Source: Azolla caroliniana (taxonomy: Eukaryota; Polypodiophyta). Taken from it: a DNA stretch of 64,000 nt. The position numbers and the translations under genes were made by a program. This document shows, piece by piece, positions 9,690-21,135 of this stretch (its first letter is position 1; the number at the start of each line of letters is the position of its first letter). Where the stretch lies: contig JBHGNT010000003.1 in assembly GCA_043228905.1 (NCBI GenBank), positions 6,510,001-6,574,000 of the forward strand. Reading direction: 5' to 3'. The notes beneath the pieces are model-generated. The model was not told the DNA's origin, ran no database searches, and saw nothing but the letters and a program-made list of their open reading frames with translations.

Positions 9690-11310
9690 AGTCCACCACT
9701 CATACTTTGAATCGAAGGCAGGCCTGTTGGTTGACATTTCTTGCCGACTACGATTTTGAGATCGTATTTTGACATGGTGGCCAACATGGGAAGGCTGATG
9801 CCCTTTCTCGCCGAGCTGACCTTGCACTCCGCCCTGGGGATGCTGCTTATGCTCAACAATCTAGACATTTGTTGAAACCCGACCAATTGCATCTTTTTGC
9901 CACTTGTATGTTGCAGGATGATTCTTTACTCCAACAAATCATTGATGCATCCAAGACCGATGCGTTCGCCAACGAGATTCGAGATAGTCTGCAAAACCCC
10001 TCCAAGGCGACCAAAAGGAAGGATCTTGACACCTTCACCATACAAGAGGGTTTGTTGTTCCGAGATCATCTCTTATACGTCCCAAAGGGCCCATGTCGCA
10101 CCCGGGTGTTGCGGGAATGCCACGATGACCCACTTGCAGGTCATTTCGGGGTCGTGAAAACCCTCGAGCTAATCTCTCGGGGGTATTGGTGGCCACAACC
10201 ATGGAAGCTGGTCAAAGAATACATAAAGAGTTGTGAGGTTTGTGCTCGCTCCAAAGCCATTCATCATCGGCCATACGGCTTACTACAGCCACTTCCATGT
10301 CCTTGTCGTCCTTGGGCCTCTATCTCTATGGACCTGATAACTGATCTACCCTTGGTCAATAGCTATGACTCGGTGTTGGTCGTTGTCGATCGGTTTACGA
10401 AGATGGGTCACTTCACTCCATGTTCCAAAACCATTTCCGGAGAAGGAATGGTGCATCTCCTACTCAACAATGTGGTACGCTTGCATGGACTCCCCGATGC
10501 GGACCCCAGTTTGTCTCTCTCTGGCAGCGCCTGCTACAAACTTTAGGCATCTCTGTCAAGTTGTCCTCCGCTTATCACCCCCAAACTGACGGGCAAACAG
10601 AGCGTGTCAACCAAATCCTTGAGCAGTATCTTCGGTGCTCGGTTAGTTACCAACAAGATGATTGGGTCAACTTACTTTCGCTCGCGGAATTCGCCTACAA
10701 TAATTCTCTCCATGCATCGACTGGCGTCACTCCCTTCTTTGCCAACTACGGTTTACATCCTCGCTTCAACATTTCCCTTCCTACCACTTCCGTGAACCCT
10801 TCGGCGGAGGATCGCGCCCGCATTTTGGAAGAACTACATCATGATTTATCCTTGGAGCTCAGTCTTGCTAGTGAACGATACAAGATGCAGGCTGATCGCC
10901 ATCGATCTTCCACTCCACACTTTGTCGTTGGAGACATGGTCTGGTTGTTACGTCGACACATCTCTACTACTCGTCCATGTGCGAAACTTGATTACAAGAA
11001 GTTGGGACCATTCCGTATCATCGAGTGCATCAATCCCGTCGCCTTCCGGCTCGCCCTTCCATCCCACTTCCGGATTCACGATGTTTTTCATGTCTCCCTC
11101 CTCGAACCCCATTATGCTTCACAACTTCCAGGACGTCAAGCCCCACCACCACCACATGTGCAATTGACGACAGGGGAGGAATACGAGGTCGACCAAATCC
11201 TTGACTCACGTTGGCACCGTCGACACTTGCAATACCTCGTCCTATGGAGGGGTTACCCCATGTCTGAGGCCACATGGGAACCATCGGCAAATTTACAAAA
11301 TGCCCCATAG
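9690..11310 (+). pseudogene. pol: Chromovirus pol remnant: RNase H end, integrase, chromodomain
   Basis: The order is an RNase H tail (WLTFLADYDFEIVF, a TGA, then GKADALSRR), an integrase zinc-binding HHCC region (about 10117-10245, with H..H and CEVC), the integrase core, and a chromodomain (about 11180-11310: EYEVDQILDSR, YLVLWRGYP, TWEP). The first catalytic aspartate (MDLITDLP, near 10330) and the glutamate region (HPQTDGQTERVN, near 10575) are present. A small deletion near 10495-10505 shifts the frame and removes the segment that should hold the second catalytic aspartate. Integrase of this copy is therefore inactive. The chromodomain places the element among chromoviruses, which target chromatin. 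Confidence 0.88.
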
Positions 11311-11370
11311 GTCGTCCAAGATTTTCATCACCGATATCCCCAGAAACCAACGGCCGATTTGGGAAGGCGG

Positions 11371-11387
11371 CGTAGGAGGGGGGATAA
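11371..11387 (+). promoter_or_regulatory. Polypurine tract of the chromovirus
   Basis: The purine run CGTAGGAGGGGGGATAA lies directly before the 3' LTR TG at 11388, the standard position for the plus-strand primer. I could not match the bases after the 5' LTR (from 8513) to a specific tRNA primer site. Confidence 0.75.
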
Positions 11388-11741
11388 TGTCAAGATTCGA
11401 ACTCTTGACACGACCATGTTATAATCTAGTATTATGAGTTAACCAAGATATCTAGTACTAGTTATGTATGTAATTGGTCCTTATTATTTTGCTAGCATCA
11501 TGTGCATAGTTGCTCCCTTGTAGTATTTACACTTGGCACATGCATGCATACCTACACTTGGCACATGCATGCATACCTACATGCAACAAGTATGCATGCC
11601 ATGTAGTATAAATAGAGGAGTTCACCTTGAAGGAATTCAAGGTGAACAACACCAGTTATGGAGTCTTTCCTTTAATACTATCTTCTTTCTTGTCCATTTG
11701 GTTATCTTCTTGCTTGTCTCTTGAGCTTATGATCCGTGACA
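11388..11741 (+). repeat. 3' LTR of the chromovirus
   Basis: 354 bp, almost identical to the 5' LTR. It carries an internal duplication of CACTTGGCACATGCATGC (about 11530-11572) that replaces a different block in the 5' LTR. Confidence 0.95.
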
Positions 11742-12259
11742 AAACCAAATTCTCAAGTAGTACTAACGGTGTGTCATAAGATATCAATAAGATGAAAAAA
11801 TTGAGTTCTTCTCACACAAGAGTCCTTGTAGTAATACATTACACTCACCAATTTCCACGACTCTATTTGTTGCAACCTACAAGTTTAATCCATGATTCAA
11901 TGCCAAATACCCAACTTGTAATGTAAACCCTACATCACAAGAACATGTACAACTACTAAAGCAAGTTCATCATGATGTGAGTGTCAAACTCTCTTATGTT
12001 GAAGATACACATAAAGATCAAGTTGAATGCCTATGAGCCAATGCTCTTACCTTTACACTTGAGGACAAAGTTCGGCTCTTACATCACGAAACCATTCATG
12101 CCATGAAGTAGACTATCAAAGATCAAGTCTTTATGACATTTTTATGAAAATAAACCTAATAGGTTTATAACTTGTTCTTCCTTCGCTCTTTTGGATCCTT
12201 GATATGTTTCATACAATGGTCTTGGAGCCTTACTACCAATCTTCTTATCTTCCAAGCAC

Positions 12260-12460
12260 TTTATACTTGAAGACAAAGACGAGTTTGAGAAGATCCTAGA
12301 CTCTCGATTTGCACCAACAACTTTGTTTATCTAGTGTCATGGAATGGCTACCCTCTCTGTTTGAAGTTGTAACTTGGGAATTGGCCAACCACCTCAGTAA
12401 CATGCTAGACACAGTCCAAGATTTTCACCATGGTTATCCCCACAAACATGCCCTACCTAG
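12260..12460 (+). pseudogene. Second, decayed chromovirus chromodomain
   Basis: Pieces in shifting frames read DEFEKILDSRF, then SWNGYPL, TWELANHL and TVQDFHHGYP. These parallel the chromodomain end of the intact element (EYEVDQILDSR, LWRGYP, TWEP, VVQDFHHRYP) in order and spacing. It has stops and frameshifts, and is the tail of an older element. Confidence 0.7.
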
Positions 12461-14445
12461 AAATTAGTGATAAACAACATGGTAATCACAGTGAACATGA
12501 TCTGGACATTAAAATGCAATAAGTTATATTGGTTAGCATATTTTATGGGTTTACCAAATTTTTTAGGAGTGGTCACAAGGTGACTTCTACGCATAGGTTG
12601 AGTTAGTTGATGACATATTTTGCATAGAGGGATGCAAGGCACACATTTAAGCCCTATCTTTTGTATTTTTTCACCCTAGTTGTGCTTAAGAAGGTCAAAA
12701 CTAGTACTTATTGGGTGTATTGGGGTCCATTTAAACCTAGTTCAAGTTCTATTATCCATTGTTTGTCTTGTATGTTGGACGTCGTCTAACATCAATAACA
12801 TATTTTCTCTAATTGCCTGAGGACATCGTCTTACATCCATAACATATTGTCGCTAATTTTCAAAAACAAATTCAGAACTTTTGAGCATTGGTAATTTTTT
12901 TTGAGTTTTGACTCATCATGGGGTTTACCACTAATAATACCAAACATTGCCGGAAACAAAAGTTTATGAATGTGGAGGCACTTCGAGCATCAATGATAGC
13001 GTAGTTATCTAACAAATGCTCTAATCCAAGACCTAGAAATCTATACCGACGTAAACTACACACATGCAAGTTCAACATTCACCCATAAATTGTATGCATC
13101 AAATTTAAGATCCATTGCTTAAACTCTACCTATAGTTATTACATGACGAATCAAATCAAATATTGATTGATACATAGTCCATATTCACATGTAATTTCGA
13201 AAATGTTATTTTTAGGGGACATGAGAAAATTGTTCTCCTACCAAACTAAAGGTCCAACCCTTAAAGTTCATTTTGTTCATACTCAATTCTAATACAGATG
13301 CTTCAATTTTGAAGGGTGCTTAAGGTGCATTTCTAGTGCTGAAAGCATCACATAATGTTAAAAGTTGGGAGAAATCATGCATGTAAATATCAACCACATG
13401 GTCATATCAATACTTTTCTTATAGCAAACAGAGAACTAAATTGCACCAATGTGAGATAGAAATGAGCATATCTCATACTAATGTATAATATCATGACTTT
13501 GCCTTATCATTCCAAAGTGCATACGCAATTTGAGGTCTATTTGACTTTGTGGAATTACCTAGTTTCTCAATTCTCGAAGAATAAATTAAAGAGTCTTTAA
13601 TAAAATGTAGACTGGTGTTTTTGTGGTTAATTCTACCCCCACAGTAATACTGGATTTTCAAGGAATTGGCAAGGGTCACATCTTTAAAAAAAGAATTGAA
13701 GGACCAATTTGATTCGTTCGTTGTTGGTTCTACCTTTAAATACAATACAAGTCGCCATGGCTAACATAGTAGTGACATGTGTCTTGGTTGATATTGGTGT
13801 GTCCTACTGTTGTAGGCGACCATACGTGTAGTGGAAATTGTGCAAACTTAATTGTCAAGTCCAAAAAGAGTAAGACAGCCATAACATTATCGAGAATGAG
13901 ATCAACACTAGTACCAATCCATTTGATGAATCAATCACGCAATTCACAAACTTCAAAACTCCCAAATCATAAAGTTTATAGTATCTAATACTAGTAATGA
14001 TGTCAACAAACAGACGCTTCCTCGTATTTCGAGTCAAGAAAACACTTTCTTGTTAAGTTCCATATTTCTATCTCGTGATGGTAAAAAGCATTGTCATTTG
14101 GCAGTAAATATTGAGACTAGAGAGCCAGGAACCTCATCGAACTAGAATCAATCCAAAAGAGGTTGTCACTTTCATCATTTCACTACCTTGACGTGTACTA
14201 TAGTGGTTCAAAGTCCCTCAAAAACATCAAATTACATCATTATGGAGATATGTTCACTTAAAAGGTGATTGTTTGATAATACTTTGCATCCTTGGTAAAT
14301 GCATAAATTTTATTATGCATTACTTTCTTCGATACGACTATTTTCTCGTGAACTAGTTTGACAACCTAGCATAACTATGTCTTACCGTGTCTTTTGTATT
14401 GTTATTGTGTTGCGAGAAATTCACGGAAGTTGTTTTCAATGCTCA
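12461..14445. other. Intergenic, no gene seen
   Basis: About 2 kb of AT-rich DNA with no frame that I can link to a protein family and no repeat with clear ends. Two half-similar phrases near 12780 and 12825 (GTCGTCTAACATC / GTCGTCTTACATC) suggest an old short duplication. Confidence 0.45.
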
Positions 14446-14866
14446 CTATTATTTTATTCCTTTGCTTATTAATGCATTCAAAATGTCCTGTTTTTGCTAG
14501 TAATGGCCAACGATTTTTCTGCCCAATTGCAATTTTGTTCACATATCTATGGATGACAAAAATAAGTATGATGATTTCCTAATGCGGTCTTTCAGAAAAG
14601 AAAACTACTTCCCATGCAAAGAATCATTGGTTACAATTTTGCCATATTATTTTTATTCCTTCGCTTATTCATGCATTCAAAATCTCGTGTTTTTGCTAGT
14701 ACATACCAACGATTTTTCTGCCCAATGAAAACTTTTGTATATTGGAGTTGTTCAGATATCTATGGATGACAAAAATGAGTATGATTATTTCCTAATGCAT
14801 CTTTCAGAAAAGAAAAGTATTTACTTCCCATGGAAAGAATCATTGGTTACAATTTTGCCGTCAATT
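14446..14866. repeat. Diverged tandem duplication, period about 198 bp
   Basis: The block starting ATTATTTTATTCC near 14447 recurs from about 14645 and shares CATTCAAAAT, ACGATTTTTCTGCCCAAT, ATATCTATGGATGACAAAAAT, CAGAAAAGAAAA and AAGAATCATTGGTTACAATTTTGCC (quoted in parts). Identity is roughly 85-90 percent by eye. No coding role is recognised. Confidence 0.8.
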
Positions 14867-15825
14867 CAATGTACAAACAAGAACCTAATGAACGAAGACC
14901 CATTGTTGGATGACCCTTGGTGTCTTCAAAGGAGTTGATGTTATAGGTAGAACAGAAGTCTCAAACATGTGTTATATTGTCGAGCAACATCTAACATTCT
15001 AATTCTTTGCTGACAATCTTGAGAATTAAAAGCAATAAATGGATGAACAATATTTTATTTGTTTAAATAGGAAGTATATATTCTATTATTAGTTCACTCC
15101 CACATAATTAGATTTGAAGAAAATTTCCATATTTAATGAATTCAAAGTGTGCCATTTTTTCTTAACCATACATCATTTAGCTTTGTCTAAATAAAGCTAT
15201 GAAATATGGGAATTACAATAAGCTATGCTAGGTCAATCACTAGAGATTGGAGTTGAGAATCTGCCCAATCCGTAATTATGAGAATTTTCATAGCGAATCA
15301 ACTTATTGATCACATCGTAAGGCATACTATTGTTGTTCTAGTTGTTCTAGTTGTGAATGTATGGCTTATGTACGTATAATACAAGTAATGAAATGCATGT
15401 AAAATCGAAACAATCTCGTCCCTTGCAATGTTATTTATGGAACCTTGAGATTTGTAGTGATTCTTCTTGGGCCTAAACTTTACTATTCCAATTATTTTTG
15501 AGTGAAATACTAGGGCTACAATGAGATAGACTAAAAGTTGTGCGGCAAAGTTTGATATGCCACAGAAAGGTCAAGCAAAATCTACACTAATTTTCAATTA
15601 CAAGATTATTTACATGACACAAAGATGTGATGCACACTATCATTTGTGCATGCATTAATATTTAGGAATACTAAAATAGGTGGATCATTTTTTGTCAAAA
15701 CAATGCATAATTGTCGTGTTATTTTCAAGCATTGATGCAACTACTTTTACACAAATGCAATAAATATAGGTTGTATTGTAATAAATTCAAACTATGTTCT
15801 CGAACATGAAGATTATATCAATAAA
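14867..15825. other. Intergenic, no gene seen
   Basis: AT-rich DNA without recognisable coding sequence, RNA gene or bounded repeat. Confidence 0.4.
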
Positions 15826-15827
15826 CA

Positions 15828-15918
15828 TAGTCCTTTTTCATCTCTTTTGTCGTTTGTACTTGATAGGTTTTTTAAAACTAATGGAAGGATATTTTGTTTT
15901 GGAAAGGAAAAAAAACAT
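15828..15918 (+). mobile_element. Very short LINE 3'-tail remnant
   Basis: ACTAATGGAAGGATATT, then TTGTTTTGGAAAGG and an A run, match the 3' end of the unit at 45798-46906 (TCTAATGGAAGGATATTC, then TTTTTTGGAAAA). Only about 90 bp would be LINE-derived. AAACATA at about 15823 and after the tail might be a short target duplication. Confidence 0.5.
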
Positions 15919-16166
15919 ATTCTATAGTTTTAAACTTTTATGTTTTACTGAATATTTTCTATTAGACATGGTGTGCAACCAACAACATGTAACTATTGAT
16001 TGTATTGCACCAATTTCAACAGATTTCGAGATTAATATACACACACACGGAAAAAAAACATTGCGAGAAAATCATCTTGCATAAAGACATTTTTGGAGTA
16101 GATTTTCTAGAGAAAAAAAAAAGGTAACATCAACCTAACATATAGCTTTCCTCTACTCAACAATTC

Positions 16167-16199
<33 letters not shown>

Positions 16200-19100
16200 C
16201 CCCTCAAGGCCCACAACTATAACCACTAGAGATTTGGAAGGATCACAAATTCAAATAATTGGATGGATCGCGAAAGTATGGATGTTATATGTTCAAAAAG
16301 GCCCATTGGGTGTGATTGATCAATCAAGACATCCATAGTAACTGTGAAAACATGTCCATGTTTATGAGGCACAAAATTAGCCAGTCCATGCATGCATCAA
16401 CGACGAAAAAAGGATCTTCTAATTGAGATTACATGGTCAATGCAAATTTCTTAGGTTGAATACAATAAGGGATCAACATCCTCCAAAACAATTATCTCAT
16501 TAGAGCGTTTGATTGTTGATGTCAATTTGTAAATGGATAAAGGTGTTTTATGTGTTTTCATGCATGCTTTAAATGGCATTTGTGACGAGTATGATGTTTG
16601 GATCGGCATAATGTCAAGATATAGACAGATATATCCTTTGGTCATGGATATTAAAAGCCCATGAAACATGTGGTCAAACTAAGCTCATGTAGTTTAATAA
16701 CTATTGTAGTGTCAGATGACATGTTTTGAAATCTTAGTAAAAAAATAGTGTGCATTTCATTCACGTGCACACATTACTTGCTTTAAACAAAGATTTTTCT
16801 AAATCCGTTGCAAGTTATATACTATATGTGCATGGAATTTTCTTCAAGGTGTTTCATGTTGTAACTACTCAAAGAAAATGTCATTGAAAAGTAACCACTA
16901 TTATTGTGGACATTTTAACCCTAAATGAATTTGTCTACGATTGTGAGCTTCGTAGAGAAAAATCAACACCATGCATAGTATATATTGAAAGATCATATGG
17001 GTGAAGCCATAGTGGTTAAATGCATATTTATCATTTCTTGAATTTAAATAACTTGTCGTAGACTTTACTCTCATATGTATTCCTCAAATATAGTCAATCG
17101 ATAACATACTGCTCAGAGGATTGTGAAAAAACATTTATAACAATATAAGAAGAGTAACTAACTCCACAAAGCACGTTCCAAGAAAGTGCCACAAAAAATT
17201 AACCTCGTTACACATTCAAGCTTGGTCTTGTAATGTGCTAACTCCTAAAATAGATAAAGGTTTTCCATCCAAATCAATTTCAATGACCAGAAAGTGAGTA
17301 GACATCCTATTGTCGATACATAACTTAAAAGGTTGCTCACAATATAATCACTCTCTTTTTGTGGAAAAAAAGAAGATAATCACACTCAAATGTTGATTCT
17401 ACCTATTGTCAAGCTTATGTTTGGAAGTGTCGATTTGGAGTTGTTTATATTTTCTTTAACTAAAATCTAGCATACATTGTCATCTTTAGAAATATGGGCT
17501 CATTAAGTTGAATAATTTATGTGGTTGATTAGGAATATGTTATGAGTTTGTTTACCATGACAATATTGGATCAAGGGTGAGAAGTTGAAACCCTATATTG
17601 TAACTGGTGTGTAGTATGTAGAAGTAATATATGACACATAATTTCGATGCTCAATAATCAGCTAAGAATTGCCTAGACATTGACATAAATATTCTCTTAA
17701 TCTTTGTGGGATTTATAAGATTGCCCAAATATTGCAATTGGTTTTTTGTTGTGGAATGACCAAAATGAGAATAACACATTGTTATCTGTATTATCACATT
17801 GAAGGATTTTGAGTTATTCCTTAACCACTATCATCAAAACACATGATATATGATGTATCAATAGCCACATTTTCATATCATTAACATATTAATAACGATA
17901 TAATAAAGACACTTTCATGAGATTCCACAGGTTTGCAATATAAGTGGAACTTAAAGGAAGTTGGCCTTCTCCATTGATTGAATGTTGCCATATATCCCTT
18001 TTGAGGAGTAAGGTAAAAATGTTGCAAGCTAATGATTTTACAATGTTGTCATTCATTGTCACAAGTGGATTCCAACTCCATTGACAACAAATGAAAGTTA
18101 GGATATTATATTTGAGCTTGCATACTATGGTACATATATGAAATGGAACCGTGACATCAAGAAAGAGACATGTGTGTCACATCTTATATGACCTGATGAT
18201 GTACCCATACAAAACATACTTCGAGACTTATTGCTTATCAAGATCACTTACAAAAACCATTAACAATTTCTTTTCAATCAATTGCATTTCAAATCAAAAG
18301 AGCACCTTAAACCCAGAACAAAAATACAATCACCCAATCTAATCTACTCCATCTAACAATTACATTATTACAAAAAGTTGTGATAAAATGCAATTTCTTT
18401 ATTGCCCACTCTTTGCAATTCGATTCACATAACCCCATGATTAACATATCAACAAAACTTGAGGTCTCGAGTTCAATTCCTCATATGCAAGGGTGGATTT
18501 CATTCCAATGGTTGTCGCATGTTATTTTGATTTTGTGATGTGTGGTGGACACGGATTCTACATGTACAAATTCCTTTCTTGGGAATTGCCGCATCTATAT
18601 TAGTATACGAGCATTTTGATCCCTCATTCCAAGGCATGGATACACAAGGGCAATTGGGAGAGAATGGAAGAAAACAAGGAGTTAAAGTACCAATAAAGAT
18701 AAGAAATTAAGTATCTCATGTTTAATCCTTACTCTAGGTTTAGGATGAATATTTAAAACTGGAAATTCTTAAATTGTTGGCATAAGTTTACAAATTGAGG
18801 TTATTTTATAGTTTCCTATCTTCATGCAAATGTAAGCATAGACATGTTCGAGATAGAAATGAAATAGTTACGATGAGAATGAATACACTAAGAAATTTGA
18901 GCCCAATGGTTCACAATTTATTGAGTGCATGCAACCAACATGCCTAACCAAGGAAGTTGGACCTTTAATGGTTATTAATATTACCATCAACGTTCAAGAT
19001 ACAATTGGTAGTACAATTGCACAAAATATTTTTTTATCTCTTCAAATAAATTTGATTCCATATTGACATGATGAACTATTGCTCCATTCTACAGTCTACC

Positions 19101-20590
19101 TATATTTCGTAAGTTCATGAAGTTTTGAAATAATAAGCTCAAGGTTTGCCCAAAACTATCTAGACCACAAACTTTGAGCATCTTAAAATTTTAGGGTGTA
19201 AATATGGCTAAAAGATTTTCGAAACTTTGTTAACTAGGCAAGTGCAAAGAGAACATTTTAGATTGACATTCCAAAAAGCTTGTCTTTGAACATATATAAA
19301 AGCTCATCTCTAAAACAAAGCGAATATGATTTATGTTGAACTACAAGTTTGGGATTGAAAACAAGCCATGATAAACATGCAATCAATGAGCAAGATTACA
19401 TATCCTCACAACCCATACTCTATGGTGGTCATCTGTTAAGAAATTTATCCCCCAAAAACATGCACGAGAGAGTAGTTGATTGACTAATTGCCAATTGATG
19501 GGCCTAATTTAGATCACATCTCTGGTTATTGAATGAGCAACGCATAAGTCATGCTATGGGTAGAAGGATTAAGTTGGTAATAATGTATGTCTCTAGGACA
19601 AATTAAAAGTAGAGCTTGGTAATGCCTACCTAGTACATAGGCCAACCCTGGTCACACTATGCATAAGGTTGTTCAATGATCTTCAATCTATGTGTCAAGC
19701 ATGAGGCACACAATGAGTATATGGACCAAGTCAATAGTAGTGCCTATACATGTAGGACAAATGAAGGGTAGAGTTTGTTATTGTCTACGATATAGGCCAA
19801 GTTGAGGCATATTGCCTAGGAGGATTGAGCCAAACCCAAGCACACACTGTGTAGCAAAACAGAATTTGGTATTACCTATGCTATAGGCCAAGGGCGGGCA
19901 GAACTACGAAACCATAAATGTGCATCCTCTATGAAAGTAAGAGGTGAAGTTGACACCATAGAGGTTGATGGTAGGTCATAAGCTTTAATTAAGTTGTCTA
20001 AATCATAGGTCTTCAGCACCTTAAAGTATCCAGGTATAAACATGATTAAATGAATATAGGAACCTTGTTAAGTGCAGAAGTGTAAAGAGAGTACCAAGAT
20101 GGGTGACATCCCAAGAAGTTGTTTCGTAACATGCATAAAAATTCATTGCTAAAACAATAATGGATGCTATCTATGTTCTTTGAGTAGTTGAAAACAAAAT
20201 CATTTTAGAAGATGCAATCAGTGAACCGGATCCCAAATGCAGATTACTTTAAAATGTCAACTAATAACTAAATTCTGTTATTGGGTAAAAAGGAATCAAG
20301 GAAGCTTTATGGTAACACAATCATATCAAGGAAGACCATCATGCACATTCATACTAGCGTGCAACCAATCCACCGATTGAAGCATTGAAATGGCCACAGC
20401 TTCTAGTGCAAGGAAGTCCTTCTCAAACACTGAACACATCATGATGATTAGAAAAACCATGCTTAATGGAATGACACAAGACAGACTTCATATTGAGTAA
20501 TCAAGCACACAAGGAAGAAATTTTCCATATGGAAGACCCAAGGGACCTCGTACGTATTTTCTTGTTGACATCAGGGCCTTAAGATTACAA
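15919..20590. other. Long intergenic stretch with microsatellite and decayed repeats
   Basis: No gene is recognised in 4.7 kb. It contains a CT microsatellite (about 16168-16202) and a tRNA-like SINE head near 18425-18520. A block near 19560-19900 has ATAGGCCAA and AGAGTTTG/AGAGCTTG phrases recurring at roughly 130-150 bp, an old degenerate tandem array. Short open frames match nothing known. Confidence 0.5.
18425..18520 (+). repeat. tRNA-like SINE head (candidate)
   Basis: GATTAACATATCAAC followed by GGTCTCGAGTTCAATTCCTC resembles A-box and B-box Pol III elements at SINE-like spacing. No tail or target duplication was found, so this is tentative. Confidence 0.35.
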
Positions 20591-20834
20591 CAGAGCTTGT
20601 TACAATTTCAAGGGTCTTTCATTTTTAGGGAACAAACGTAACGACAAACTTATGTTACAAGCATCTAAACCATGCATATGAGATTCCATCACAAAGAATG
20701 TAAGGAATCTAGGAATGCAAAAAAATTCACACAATGGTGTGTGTGTGTGCACCCAGAACAGAGGCTCTCTCTCTGTCTCTTTCTGCCCACCTTCAGCATC
20801 AACTGTCAACTACCAACTATTAAATGCCAGGTGC

Positions 20835-21135
20835 CAACTATCAACAAGAACTTGTAACTAACTCAAGACATGGATCTGACTGCAGCCTCGGCCCAAATCT
20901 CAACTAACTGTCTGTTGCCATTTGTCAAGTACCAATTGCAACATCTGACCAAGAACTTGCAACACCATGAATCTGTGCTGCATCAGCCAAGTTCAAACTG
21001 TCAACTGCAAACTATTTGCTCTGATGCAAGTTTCAACTGTTAACTGCCAGGTATCTCAACAACCAATTGCCAACTGTCAAGTCTGACCAAGGAGAACTTG
21101 CAACTCAAGACATGAGTCTGATGCAGCATCAGCCA
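20835..21135 (-). repeat. Degenerate repeats overlapping the RUNKEL stop region
   Basis: The last coding bases of the RUNKEL-like gene (about 21086-21135) recur, diverged, at about 20946-20990 and 20841-20895. The shared order is ACCAAG..AACTTG.AAC, then CATGA.TCTG, then TGCAGC/GCTGCATCAGCC. Between them CAACTGTCAACTGCCA-like phrases repeat many times. The terminal exon and 3' flank therefore derive from a small tandem array of roughly 105-140 bp spacing. Confidence 0.6.

Larger units (their letters stand above)
8160..11741 (+). mobile_element. Complete-ended Ty3/gypsy chromovirus, internally deleted (non-autonomous)
   Basis: Two nearly identical LTRs (8160-8512 and 11388-11741) begin TGTCAAG and end ATGACA or GTGACA. 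AAACC at 8155-8159 and 11742-11746 is the 5-bp target-site duplication. The 2.9-kb interior encodes gag with a CCHC knuckle, then only the end of RNase H, integrase and a chromodomain. Protease, reverse transcriptase and most of RNase H are missing, so the copy would need enzymes from an intact relative. The interior is richer in G+C than its surroundings. LTR similarity points to a young insertion into older debris of the same kind. Confidence 0.95.

Noticed and set aside
15794-16084. 96-codon plus-strand frame
   Set aside because: It crosses a LINE 3'-tail remnant and an A run; no recognisable domain.
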